DNA of 36,643 bases from Oscillospiraceae bacterium (GCA_009780985.1 WQYZ01000023.1:1-36643); one strand, 5' to 3'. Counted from the stretch's first letter, positions 1-8,006 are shown. Notes: generated from the sequence alone by a model not told the origin. Program-made: numbers and translations.

Positions 1-228
<228 letters not shown>

Positions 229-277
229 TTACCCGTGCAATTATTTTTTGCATGGATATTAGATTTATCTGAACATC

Positions 278-323
278 AAGGGCGAGAATTACCGGCGTAA
301 GTATCGCGCGGAACACCGCCCTT
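278..323. other. Intergenic hairpin between tgt and the URO-D-like gene
   Basis: Perfect 7-bp outer stem AAGGGCG (278-284) with CGCCCTT (317-323), and a GC-rich inner stem of the CCGGCG / CGCGCGG type. It lies in the convergent gap between the tgt end and the URO-D-like stop codon. No T-run follows on either strand, so it is not a clear intrinsic terminator. A second small hairpin, CCGTGCAA with TTGCATGG, lies just after the tgt stop. Confidence 0.35.
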
Positions 324-343
324 ATTCATGTATTATTGCTATA

Positions 344-1615
344 TTATTTCCAGAATTTATCTATACATTTTTGTATCGTTTCGTACGCTTTTTTGCCCCT
401 GTAAATTTCGCCCTGCAACGAATATACGTCCCTGTACGAAAGCTCGAAGAAACAGCCCTGCGCCGCTCTGAGAGTTTTCTCTATATGCTCGGAAAACGTT
501 TTCTCGTCAAATACTTTATCTATGGCAAGATAATTCGGGAACGGCTTGCGGTGATATATTATATTTTTGCCCCTGAGTTTTTCGCCGATATACTCTTCGT
601 CGCACCACGGCGAAATGGAGACTTTGCTTAAATTTTCATACTTTGACACGCTCTTTTCCCAGAATGCGCTGACGCTCTCGCAGCAGCCGTAGTTGAGACG
701 TCCGAAGCGTTCGCTTATCTTTTTATAATACGGGAAGAAAAATTCGTTATACATATCAGGGGATATTTCAGACGTTTCCTGCGAGTCCGTATATCCCCAG
801 ACGTCGCCCATAGTCAGCTTGCCGTATTCTGCGGCATTTTCATCCGTATTTTTCGGCAGAAGATTTGTAAACCCGTATGTTCCCTGCGCGACGCCGACAT
901 TGAAATTATTAGGTCTTATATACCCGTTTTTCTCTATAAAGTCCCAAAGCTCAAGATAATCGTCTGTAAGCATCTGCATCATTTTATGGAAAAGTTCGGG
1001 GTAATCGTACATAGAAGTCATCATAGTTTCAAGTCCCATGAGGCAGTATATATTATTCGCAAGCCCGAAATACGGGCTGAAAGAAATACGCGCCGGCATT
1101 AAATCTCCAAGTATGTCCTCGACGGTTTTTTTGTAATTTACGCAGTCGTTAAAATTGCAGTATATAGGCGATTTTTTCAGCTTGCCGAACTCAGCTTCCA
1201 AATCCCGTATCGGGTAGTCCAATTTATACGCGAACGTTTCGCCGATACTTCTCTCGCGTTTTACATCTATGTCAAACGGCTTGATTCCAGCCCATATGCC
1301 GACGGCAAATTCTTTGGGCATAACTGTGTCGTCGTGGATATACTCGTACTGCACCATATTTGAGTGAAAATAATATTCTATTCCCCTCGCCGTTTCCGTC
1401 TGGCATTTCGGATCCCATAAATGTTCGAATTCGCGGTTAAACGTCCCGCGTTCGAGCGTTACGACAGGTTCTTTGGTTTTGTAGTCGTTGTGGGCATACC
1501 ACAGAGCCTCTTTTTTCTGCATTTCTGCGCTGTTTGCGATTTCAAGTTGTTTTTTCGCCAAATCCCTGAGATAATCGCGTTCCCATTGTTCTATTGTGCT
1601 GTTATTTTCCGGCAT
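344..1615 (-). CDS. Uroporphyrinogen decarboxylase-like (URO-D/MtaA fold) protein
   Basis: A 423-residue protein resembling the URO-D-like family widespread in anaerobic Firmicutes. Members include heme-pathway decarboxylases and corrinoid methyltransferases such as MtaA/CmuA. The C-terminal half has the pattern SPDMYNEFFFPYYKKI, then NYGCCE (Cys311, Cys312, Glu313), then VSISPWCDEE, which matches the barrel core and the usual Cys/Glu region of these enzymes. No hem genes and no corrinoid-protein gene lie nearby, so heme synthesis is unlikely; methyl transfer or an unknown role is more probable. The ATG at 1615 is preceded by AAAAAGGGGAT as ribosome binding site. The substrate is unknown. Identification is from remembered family patterns. 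Confidence 0.65.
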   Translation of the reverse strand: MPENNSTIEQWERDYLRDLAKKQLEIANSAEMQKKEALWYAHNDYKTKEPVVTLERGTFNREFEHLWDPKCQTETARGIEYYFHSNMVQYEYIHDDTVMPKEFAVGIWAGIKPFDIDVKRERSIGETFAYKLDYPIRDLEAEFGKLKKSPIYCNFNDCVNYKKTVEDILGDLMPARISFSPYFGLANNIYCLMGLETMMTSMYDYPELFHKMMQMLTDDYLELWDFIEKNGYIRPNNFNVGVAQGTYGFTNLLPKNTDENAAEYGKLTMGDVWGYTDSQETSEISPDMYNEFFFPYYKKISERFGRLNYGCCESVSAFWEKSVSKYENLSKVSISPWCDEEYIGEKLRGKNIIYHRKPFPNYLAIDKVFDEKTFSEHIEKTLRAAQGCFFELSYRDVYSLQGEIYRGKKAYETIQKCIDKFWK

Positions 1616-1770
1616 ATAATATATCCCCTTTTTATTTTTTCTAAAATTATTATTTTTATAATTATATCATATTAACAAAAATATAACAATAGTATTTTAT
1701 AAATATGTTATAATTTACGAAAGAGAATAAATTTTTATATGTTTTATTTTATATCGGGAGAGGAAAATAA

Positions 1771-3585
1771 ATGTTTAAAGCAAATCTTTTGTATTCCGAC
1801 GAAGAATACGTCTACAAAAAACCGAAAATAATCGGCGACAACGTTTTCGACGATTTAAAAGTCACGAAGATTTTCGAGTTCTGCGCGCCGCTGAATTTCG
1901 ACAGCATAAGCTCGAAAGATATAAAATACACGATAGAAATATTGAAAAATCCCTGCCAGCTGAAAAAAGATATTCTATACCGTCAGGAGATTTTCAGAAA
2001 ATTTTTATCTAAAGAATCAAAAGAATCCGGAAATCTTGTGAATAATTTATACAACGCGCTTAAAGAAGTGAATGTTCTGCAAAAGATAAGAGAAACATAT
2101 GACTTCAATTACGGCGGCGAACATGACATCGAATATCTTAAAGCTGTGAATTATATATTTTTTATAAAAAGCTATAAATTATATGTGGATAATATATATT
2201 CTGCTATTAACAGCAGCGTCGTAAAATTTGACGAAGACGAAACTCCCGAAAATTCGGGATTGCGCAACTTTTTCAGCCAAATCGAACTTGAAAAAAATAT
2301 GCTTGATTCTTCGGAAATTACTGAACCGGTAGACAAGTTTCTCTCTTATCTTAAAGACAAAAAGAATATCACCGGAGAGCTCAAAACTCAAAACGGCGTT
2401 TTTACCACGCTTAATTTCGACACCGACGCAAAAAATATAAAAAGCACTTATCCTCAGAAAATCCCTTTGTTTGATTTGATTAGAAACGTAGAAGATTACT
2501 TAGGAATATACAGGCAGGAATACGAGATAAAAGAAAAGGGCAAATCTTTTCAAAACGACAATGACGAATTGTACACTCCCGAAAAATACACAAACTTCGA
2601 AAAACATTTTATACTTCAGCTTATATACGATGAGGAAACGCAGAATGAGACAAGTTTTGCCCCGCTAATCAAAAAAATAATAGAGATTCACGACAATATT
2701 GATATTACTTACTTTCTGACAGTGTTCGACGAGATTAAATTTTACAGGACAATATGCAAAATCATAAATATAATGTCCGAGAATACCGAAAATTCAGTCT
2801 GTTATCCTGACGTTTACGAGGACGACATACTCCGTGCGAAACTGAATTTTACGGAAGTTTTCGACCCCATTGTCGCAGTGCAGAAACTCGCGGAATATCA
2901 GGAAAAGCATAATACAAGCAATCTCCCCGACAGAAAAATAAGCGATGTAATCCCCAACGACGTATCGTTTGACCAAAAAAACGTTTTTGTCATAACCGGA
3001 CCGAATAACGGCGGAAAAACGGCTTTTGTGCGGGCTGTCGGCATATCCCTGATATTTTTCGGGGCGGGCGCGCCGGTATTTTCCAAAACCGCAAGTTTTA
3101 CTGTCGGTTTAAACATTCATTCACATTTTACCGCAAATGAAACCCACCTGCAAGAGAGCGGCAGACTGCAGGACGAAATAAACCGCTTGAATGCGATTAT
3201 TGAAAAAAGCGACAATTTGAGTTTTATTATATTAAACGAGACTTTCGCCGGTACAAACTCGATAAAAGCGTTGAGTTTATTCGAGGATTTTCTGCGCGAA
3301 ATGGAAAAAATAAATTTTATGTGCATATATGTCACGCATTTTCACAATATCGCGTTCTATGTCGAAGACCAGCAGGATAATCCGCAAAGGCTTCCGGTAT
3401 ATAGCAAGTGCGACAATCTGATCGCGTATATGGACGATATGCCAAATTCTGCAAACGCTGGGAGAACGTACAGAATTCTGTCAATGAAACCGTCCGACAC
3501 GTCGTATTCAAAAGATATTGTGACAAAACATAATCTGAGCTGGGAACAGCTTAAAGCTAATCTAAAGATAGCGGGGAACCGTTGA
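1771..3585 (+). CDS. MutS-like ATPase A (lacks mismatch-recognition domain)
   Basis: A 604-residue protein with a C-terminal MutS-type ABC ATPase. Walker A is GPNNGGKT (Gly410-Thr417). An ESGRLQDE segment fits the MutS signature region, and THFHNIA fits the switch/His region. The Walker B position reads IILNE (Asn489-Glu490) where canonical MutS has Asp-Glu. The first ~400 residues are mostly helical-looking and fit a MutS core/lever region; no mismatch-binding domain I (Phe-x-Glu) is seen. It is paralogous to the product of 4740-6374: both begin with a LLYSDEE / ILYNDNN-like segment and share DIKYTIEIL / DINYVLNIM. The permease gene overlaps its stop by 4 bp. Start ATG has GGGAGAGG upstream. 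DNA-, RNA- or membrane-linked function is unknown. Confidence 0.8.
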   Translation: MFKANLLYSDEEYVYKKPKIIGDNVFDDLKVTKIFEFCAPLNFDSISSKDIKYTIEILKNPCQLKKDILYRQEIFRKFLSKESKESGNLVNNLYNALKEVNVLQKIRETYDFNYGGEHDIEYLKAVNYIFFIKSYKLYVDNIYSAINSSVVKFDEDETPENSGLRNFFSQIELEKNMLDSSEITEPVDKFLSYLKDKKNITGELKTQNGVFTTLNFDTDAKNIKSTYPQKIPLFDLIRNVEDYLGIYRQEYEIKEKGKSFQNDNDELYTPEKYTNFEKHFILQLIYDEETQNETSFAPLIKKIIEIHDNIDITYFLTVFDEIKFYRTICKIINIMSENTENSVCYPDVYEDDILRAKLNFTEVFDPIVAVQKLAEYQEKHNTSNLPDRKISDVIPNDVSFDQKNVFVITGPNNGGKTAFVRAVGISLIFFGAGAPVFSKTASFTVGLNIHSHFTANETHLQESGRLQDEINRLNAIIEKSDNLSFIILNETFAGTNSIKALSLFEDFLREMEKINFMCIYVTHFHNIAFYVEDQQDNPQRLPVYSKCDNLIAYMDDMPNSANAGRTYRILSMKPSDTSYSKDIVTKHNLSWEQLKANLKIAGNR

Positions 3586-4700
3586 GCCGCATAATTGATT
3601 TTATAAAAAAAGAAACGGTTCTGTTTATCGCAGCAGTTTCAGCCGTTGCTTCCATGATATTCGTTCCCCCGAACGCGCAGTATCTGTCATACATTGATTT
3701 TTCCGTACTCGGAATATTATTCTGCCTGATGACTGTTGTCGCGGGATTTATGGAAATCGGCGTATTCAGTTTTATATCAGGGAAATTATTAAACAAATCG
3801 CAGAATATAAAAGTTCTTACGTTTATTTTGGTAAACTGCGTTTTCTTTTCTTCCATGTTTTTTACCAACGATGTGGTGCTTATTGCCTTTGTTCCGATGA
3901 CAATAGGGATATTCGGCATTTTGGGAAGCGAAAGATTGATATTTATAATCGTCATGGAAACAGTCGCCGCAAATATCGGCAGTATGATAACGCCTGTCGG
4001 CAATCCGCAGAATTTATATATTTATTCTTTTTACGGCGTGAATATATTAGACTTTTTTAAAATCGTTTTGCCTGCGGGAATAATTGGTTATATAATCATT
4101 ACATGTATTATGGTGTTTTCGAAAAACGGCAGTATAGAAATATTATTTAAACAAGGTTCTCCGGTTTGGGACAGGAAAGTATTGTTTTTATTATATTATG
4201 CCGGCTTGTTTATCTTATGTATTCTGACAGTCCTGCATATTTTGGATTATAGAATTTGCTTTGCCACAGTATTAGTCAGCATTGTTATTCTAAACAGGAA
4301 GCTGCTGAAAAAAGTCGATTACGGGCTGCTTTTGACGTTTGTCGCATTTTTCATCTTTGCGGGGAATATAGAACGGATCGGCGTCATAAAAACAGGGATT
4401 TCCATTTTTATAACAGGCAGAACATATATATTGAGCGTTTTAAGCTGCCAGATAATCAGCAATGTGCCTGCGGCAATGATGATTTCACGGTTTACAGGGG
4501 ACGTAAAAAATCTGTTGTTGGGCGTGGATATCGGCGGATTGGGAACTCCGGTGGCGTCGCTTGCCAGTCTGATTTCTTTTAAACTGTATTCCAAAAGCAA
4601 AAATTCTATGCCGGGAAAATATTTACAGATTTTTACCGTTTACAACGTGTCTGTTTTAATATTGCTTTCGGTTGCGGTTCTGTTGTTAAATTTAGCGTAA
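3582..4700 (+). CDS. SLC13/ArsB/CitMHS-type anion permease (ion transporter superfamily)
   Basis: A hydrophobic 372-residue protein with roughly 9-11 predicted membrane segments. FFTNDVVLIAFVP and GSMITPVGNPQNLYI are the two conserved blocks of the ArsB/CitMHS/DASS ion-transporter superfamily, and the second-half repeat has SNVPAAMMI. Likely role: secondary transport of an organic or inorganic anion across the cytoplasmic membrane; the substrate cannot be told from sequence. The start is TTG at 3582, overlapping the stop of MutS-like ATPase A by four bases (TTGA), which implies translational coupling. The second MutS-like gene follows 39 bp later. At 372 residues it is a little short for the family, but both halves are present. 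Confidence 0.8.
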   Translation: MSRIIDFIKKETVLFIAAVSAVASMIFVPPNAQYLSYIDFSVLGILFCLMTVVAGFMEIGVFSFISGKLLNKSQNIKVLTFILVNCVFFSSMFFTNDVVLIAFVPMTIGIFGILGSERLIFIIVMETVAANIGSMITPVGNPQNLYIYSFYGVNILDFFKIVLPAGIIGYIIITCIMVFSKNGSIEILFKQGSPVWDRKVLFLLYYAGLFILCILTVLHILDYRICFATVLVSIVILNRKLLKKVDYGLLLTFVAFFIFAGNIERIGVIKTGISIFITGRTYILSVLSCQIISNVPAAMMISRFTGDVKNLLLGVDIGGLGTPVASLASLISFKLYSKSKNSMPGKYLQIFTVYNVSVLILLSVAVLLLNLA

Positions 4701-4739
4701 ATTTATAAAATTAAGTTCCAATGAGGCGGTTAAGTAATT

Positions 4740-6374
4740 ATGAAAAGATTTTCGATATTATACAACGACAATAATCTAAACGATTCGGAGTATCAGGATA
4801 ACCAGAAATTTAATGACGACGGCTATAACTTTCAGAACGTCCTGGACGACTTGAATCTGCGGGAAATCAGCAAATTTACAAGTCTTACGCAGAAAGATAT
4901 AAACTATGTGCTTAATATCATGATCGATTTTAAAAGCACTAAAGACGATATTAAAGTAAGATACGGCGTAATGAGGGATTTTTTGAGAATCCCCGGATTT
5001 TTTGAGATTTTCGAGAGACAGATGAACTATTTCGAAGCTATTCGCGAGAAATTATTTGCGGCAAAACGCAACATGATGAGGACTACCGGAGATGTGAGCG
5101 GCGAAACTTCTTTCCTGAACTATAATAAAATAACGCAGGCGTGTTTTTTCCTGTCGCTGACGTATAAAACTATATTCAATTTATACAGGGAGTTTAAACG
5201 TTTAGATTTAAAAAGCCCGCACCTGATAAAATTCAACGATTTTTTGGTTGACTTAATAGAAAATACCCAATTAAGACAGCTAAACGAGGAATGCGCGATA
5301 TTCGGCGATCATGTGAACGAAGGCGTCGTTTTTGACATAGATATGAAGTTGAATTCCATTCTCCGGATCATTTCGTTAAGACTGTATGATTTCAGGTATG
5401 TCAAACCGGTTCAGACAGGATTGTTTTATTCTGTGATGCGCAGACTTTCAATCGAAGAAAAAAAAGATAAAAACAAAGAAATATATATAGAAAAAACGTT
5501 TACGCAGGAAAGCAGGATTTCAAGCATAGACGACGCATATTTGAAAAGCAGTTTGGAATATCAGATAAATCTGTGCGCGAGACGCCTTTCCTCTATTTAT
5601 GATACGTTGATAGACTTATTTTTAAACATCTCAGGCGAGCTTGTTTTTTACAAATACGCTTTGAATATGATTGCATACATGAGACAAACCGGAATCCCGT
5701 ACTGTTTTGCTAAATTGTCCGGCGAATCAGACGATTCTGATAATTCTGAAAATCAGGAGAATTCCCAAAATTCAAAGGATTTTATGGAATTTAAAGATTT
5801 ATGCGATATTACTCTCTCGACGTCTTTAAAAAATGCGGAGTCCTCGGTCGTGAGAAATGATTGCAATCTGAAAGAAAACGACGGCATAAATATAATCATA
5901 GGGGCAAATCAAAGCGGAAAAACAACGTTTTTACGCTCTTTCGGGTCGGCTCTGATGTTTGCGAGAGCAGGACTTCCGGTGCCTGCCGTAAGCGCGAAAA
6001 TTTCCTTATTTAAAAATTTATACACTCATTTCCAGAGATATGACGACGAATTAAAAAACGAGGGACAGCTTGACACCGAGCTGACCGAAATGGAGAAAAT
6101 AGTATATTCTGCGGACGGTGAAAGCATTATATTGATGAACGAGTCTTTCTCATCCACCGGCATAAAAGACGCGACGCAGATTGCGTGCGACGTTCTCGGC
6201 GCATTTGCGTATGTGGGCGCAAAGGTCATATATGTGACGCATATTCCCGATGTGAGGGATAAACTTGCAGTCTCAGGAAATTTGGACGGAGCGAAAGACA
6301 TAAACGTAAATTTATACAAGACGGGACAGAACAGCGACGGTTCGCCGACGTTTAAATTGGAAAAGATGCCGTAA
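4740..6374 (+). CDS. MutS-like ATPase B (paralogue of MutS-like ATPase A)
   Basis: A 544-residue MutS-type ATPase. Walker A is GANQSGKTT (Gly388-Thr396). The Walker B region reads IILMNE with Asn467-Glu468, so the same Asp-to-Asn change is present as in the upstream paralogue. YVTHIPD follows as the switch region, and EGQLDTELTEME fits the signature helix. The N-terminal ~380 residues align by eye with MutS-like ATPase A and carry no mismatch-recognition domain. Around residues 325-350 there is a Ser/Asp/Asn/Glu-rich low-complexity stretch, probably a flexible loop. GAGGCGG precedes the ATG. It ends only 6 bp from the convergent stop of the Fur-family gene. It is probably cotranscribed with the permease and ATPase A. 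Confidence 0.8.
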   Translation: MKRFSILYNDNNLNDSEYQDNQKFNDDGYNFQNVLDDLNLREISKFTSLTQKDINYVLNIMIDFKSTKDDIKVRYGVMRDFLRIPGFFEIFERQMNYFEAIREKLFAAKRNMMRTTGDVSGETSFLNYNKITQACFFLSLTYKTIFNLYREFKRLDLKSPHLIKFNDFLVDLIENTQLRQLNEECAIFGDHVNEGVVFDIDMKLNSILRIISLRLYDFRYVKPVQTGLFYSVMRRLSIEEKKDKNKEIYIEKTFTQESRISSIDDAYLKSSLEYQINLCARRLSSIYDTLIDLFLNISGELVFYKYALNMIAYMRQTGIPYCFAKLSGESDDSDNSENQENSQNSKDFMEFKDLCDITLSTSLKNAESSVVRNDCNLKENDGINIIIGANQSGKTTFLRSFGSALMFARAGLPVPAVSAKISLFKNLYTHFQRYDDELKNEGQLDTELTEMEKIVYSADGESIILMNESFSSTGIKDATQIACDVLGAFAYVGAKVIYVTHIPDVRDKLAVSGNLDGAKDINVNLYKTGQNSDGSPTFKLEKMP

Positions 6375-6380
6375 TTGTTT

Positions 6381-6857
6381 TTACTCTTTCATACAGGATT
6401 TACAAATCCCGTAAAAGACGGTTTTTCTGCCGTCTATAAAAAAAACGCCGTCGTCTTTTATATCTTTTATGTTTCTATCGCTTTTTGCGTTTTTTATGTC
6501 GTCGAAAACTTTCTGAAGCGCGGCGTTTTCAAAATGCACAATCTGACCGCATACCTGACACATCAGATGAAAATGGGACAGGCATGTTTCGTTGTTTCCC
6601 AAATACTGATAACATGCTGGCTGCTGTTCCGATATTATATATTTTTTTACCAACCCGTTTTCTTCGAGATAGGCAAGATACCTGTAGACTGTAGATTTTG
6701 CCACAGGCATTTTTTTTGATTTCAGCGCGTCGATGATATTGTCGGCAGTCATATGCTCTCCGCCGTTTTCCTTGAGACATTCCAAAATCAGATTTTTTTG
6801 TTTTGTATTTCTCATGTTCATTTTATTCGTATTATCAATTTTATCCATACTATTCAT
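6381..6857 (-). CDS. Fur-family metalloregulator (Fur/PerR/Zur type)
   Basis: A 158-residue winged-helix repressor. The DNA-binding half contains KSTVYRYLAYLEENGLVKKY. The dimerisation half contains HFHLMCQVCG, with Cys100 and Cys103, and the C terminus has Cys152-x-x-Cys155, giving the four-Cys structural zinc site of Fur-family proteins. Whether it senses iron, peroxide or zinc is not decided by sequence. Start: the ATG at 6857 is only 1 nt from the AAAGGA ribosome binding site (6859-6864). The in-frame ATG at 6848, 10 nt away, is more likely and gives 155 residues. It has its own consensus promoter with an overlapping palindrome that could be an autoregulatory operator. Confidence 0.9.
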   Translation of the reverse strand: MNSMDKIDNTNKMNMRNTKQKNLILECLKENGGEHMTADNIIDALKSKKMPVAKSTVYRYLAYLEENGLVKKYIISEQQPACYQYLGNNETCLSHFHLMCQVCGQIVHFENAALQKVFDDIKNAKSDRNIKDIKDDGVFFIDGRKTVFYGICKSCMKE

Positions 6858-6869
6858 ATCCTTTAAAAA

Positions 6870-6891
6870 TATAGTATAATAATACAGTATA
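6870..6891. promoter_or_regulatory. Candidate Fur-family operator (22-bp imperfect palindrome)
   Basis: A palindrome with ends TATA...TATA and 16 of 22 positions symmetric, rich in ATAAT-type elements. It covers the -10 of the Fur-family promoter. Position and AT-rich dyad symmetry fit an autoregulatory Fur/PerR-type box, but the match to any one consensus is only partial. Confidence 0.4.
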
Positions 6892-6907
6892 TTCTTGTTT
6901 TTGTCAA
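6879..6907 (-). promoter_or_regulatory. sigmaA-type promoter of the Fur-family gene
   Basis: On the minus strand, TTGACA (6902-6907), a 17-bp spacer and TATTAT (6879-6884) lie just upstream of the Fur-family start. Confidence 0.8.
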
Positions 6908-6983
6908 GACGTTAGAAATGACGAATATATTACAGATATGTGGAAAACATATTTACATAAATATATTTTAGGAGGATAAATAA

Positions 6984-7211
6984 ATGGCAATAAAATCGGA
7001 TAAAAAACCAGTAAATAAAATAAACGATACGGATGAAGAATCCGAATATGATTCTTTCCCCAATATCTCAAATACAGTTTCCTCAAGCGAATGTACAGGA
7101 ATGATGTATACGCCGCCGCAAAATGACGAGGAGCTTGAATCATACAAAGACATGTTCAGTATGGAAATTCCGCATAAAAAAGAAAATAACAAAGATGAAA
7201 TAAATGAATAG
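6984..7211 (+). CDS. Small conserved clostridial protein of unknown function
   Basis: A 75-residue soluble, acidic protein with no signal peptide or membrane segment. The ribosome binding site AGGAGG (6971-6976) is near perfect, 7 nt before ATG. The core SSSECTGMMYTPPQ followed by an ELESYKDMF stretch resembles a short protein common in Clostridia genomes (recalled pattern with ECTGL-PTPP and ESY), so it is likely real and conserved. Both ends are Lys/Asp/Glu/Asn rich and probably disordered. A strong hairpin terminator follows directly, so it is transcribed alone. No function is known to me. Confidence 0.7.
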   Translation: MAIKSDKKPVNKINDTDEESEYDSFPNISNTVSSSECTGMMYTPPQNDEELESYKDMFSMEIPHKKENNKDEINE

Positions 7212-7218
7212 TTTTGAT

Positions 7219-7270
7219 AAATATAAAATTCTCTCAATTTCGTAAAGAGATTTGGGAGAATTTTATATTT
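7219..7270. terminator. Bidirectional intrinsic terminator
   Basis: Fifteen-bp perfect stem (7219-7233 with 7256-7270) flanked by AT-rich tails. It sits between the convergent small-protein gene and the XRE gene; its right arm overlaps the XRE stop codon. Confidence 0.75.
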
Positions 7271-7475
7271 ATTCTTTTTCTTTTGTAATAAATAATTCAT
7301 TCGGAGTACAATTAAAAATATTACACAATTTCGCTATAGTTTCAAACCGTATACCCGTCGTATTATTATTAATCATATTGTTTATGACGGTATAGTTACT
7401 ATCTAATTGTTTAACTAACCAATATTTGGATTTTTTGTTTTGCTTTAATAAATATTTTAAATTCAAATATATCAT
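7269..7475 (-). CDS. Small XRE/Cro-CI-family HTH regulator
   Basis: A 68-residue protein made almost entirely of one Cro/CI-type helix-turn-helix: WLVKQLDSNYTVINNMINN gives helices 2-3, followed by IRFETIAKLCNIFNCTPNEL, the classic end of the domain. There is no effector or dimerisation domain. The ATG at 7475 is preceded by AAAGGT. It is divergent from the 67-residue ORF at 7623, and the shared 147-bp gap contains a perfect promoter for that ORF plus repeated AAGTA(T/C)-type half-sites, which fits repression of the neighbour and of itself. Confidence 0.85.
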   Translation of the reverse strand: MIYLNLKYLLKQNKKSKYWLVKQLDSNYTVINNMINNNTTGIRFETIAKLCNIFNCTPNELFITKEKE

Positions 7476-7496
7476 ACCTAACGTTACCTTTCTTAT

Positions 7497-7559
7497 AAGT
7501 ATTGTATATTAAAGTGCAATAAATTATAAGTACAATATAGTTGACAGTATATTATACTT
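7497..7559. promoter_or_regulatory. Candidate XRE operator cluster
   Basis: Related 11-mers occur as AAGTATTGTAT (7497-7507), AAGTACAATAT (7528-7538) and the inverted ATATTATACTT (7549-7559). The last lies in the spacer of the rightward promoter at 7541-7569. Spacing and dyad symmetry suit a small Cro/CI-type dimer. Binding is inferred. Confidence 0.4.
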
Positions 7560-7569
7560 GATGTATAAT
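7541..7569 (+). promoter_or_regulatory. Perfect sigmaA consensus promoter
   Basis: TTGACA (7541-7546), exactly 17 bp, TATAAT (7564-7569). It reads into the small ORF at 7623; candidate operator repeats overlap it. Confidence 0.85.
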
Positions 7570-7622
7570 ATAAGTGGAAAAATGCAAAATATGATAACAA
7601 AAAATATTTTAGAGGTAAATAT

Positions 7623-7826
7623 ATGATTACAAATGAAAATAAAGTCGAAATAACAGATAAGCTGAATGAATTATTGGAAATAGAAGTGCATGAACTCCAA
7701 AAGTATTCCGAAACGCCGGAGTGCAGCAGCGCAAAACATGGCATGGAAGATGAATATGATTATCATAAAAAGAAAGTGCGGCTCGTTTTAGATATAAAAA
7801 ATATAATTTTCTTTTTCGGCTTGTAA
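7623..7826 (+). CDS. Small protein of unknown function downstream of an XRE-controlled promoter
   Basis: A 67-residue protein, highly charged and probably helical (VEITDKLNELLEIEVHELQK), ending in a short hydrophobic tail IIFFFGL. It has AGAGG 8 nt upstream of ATG and a perfect consensus promoter ~55 bp upstream, which supports expression. I do not recognise a family. Its setting, a tiny ORF divergent from an XRE regulator, recalls toxin-antitoxin or phage immunity modules, but no toxin signature is visible. Its stop codon forms part of the -35 (TTGTAA) of the following rqcH promoter. Confidence 0.55.
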   Translation: MITNENKVEITDKLNELLEIEVHELQKYSETPECSSAKHGMEDEYDYHKKKVRLVLDIKNIIFFFGL

Positions 7827-7849
7827 TCTACGAAAAAATAGTGTATAAT
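7821..7849 (+). promoter_or_regulatory. sigmaA-type promoter for rqcH
   Basis: TTGTAA (7821-7826), 17 bp, TATAAT (7844-7849). The expected transcript start is about 7856, at the left edge of the palindromic element 7855-7945, so the element would be transcribed as 5' untranslated RNA of rqcH. Confidence 0.65.
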
Positions 7850-7854
7850 AGATC

Positions 7855-7945
7855 TGTCCGAAAACTGTAGGGGACGATGGTAATCGTCCCGTAAAATCAC
7901 GGGCGGATTACCATCCGCCCCTACGTAAATCGGGGTTTCCGGACA
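7855..7945. mobile_element. MITE-like palindromic element D (91 bp)
   Basis: Ends TGTCCG / CGGACA are inverted. The two inner arms, GTAGGGG-CGATGGTAATCG-CCC type, are mirror images and each is itself a hairpin (GGGACGAT with ATCGTCCC; GGGCGGAT with ATCCGCCC). GC content is far above the flanks. No coding capacity. It is typical of short non-autonomous palindromic elements. No clear target-site duplication was found. Confidence 0.65.
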
Positions 7946-8006
7946 CATCTAATGAAATAGTTTTTAAAATAAATTATAGAGATGAGATAAAGGAGCAGAT
8001 TTTACA

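Noticed and set aside
344-1615. True hemE uroporphyrinogen decarboxylase
   Set aside because: No other heme-synthesis genes are present and the length and N-terminal region differ from HemE; only the fold family is supported.
1771-3585. Canonical mismatch-repair MutS or MutS2
   Set aside because: There is no mismatch-binding domain I, no Smr domain and no mutL nearby; the Walker B Asp is replaced by Asn.
3557-4003. Long minus-strand open frame opposite the permease gene
   Set aside because: The permease has conserved ion-transporter motifs on the plus strand. The antisense frame has no ribosome binding site and is only an open shadow.
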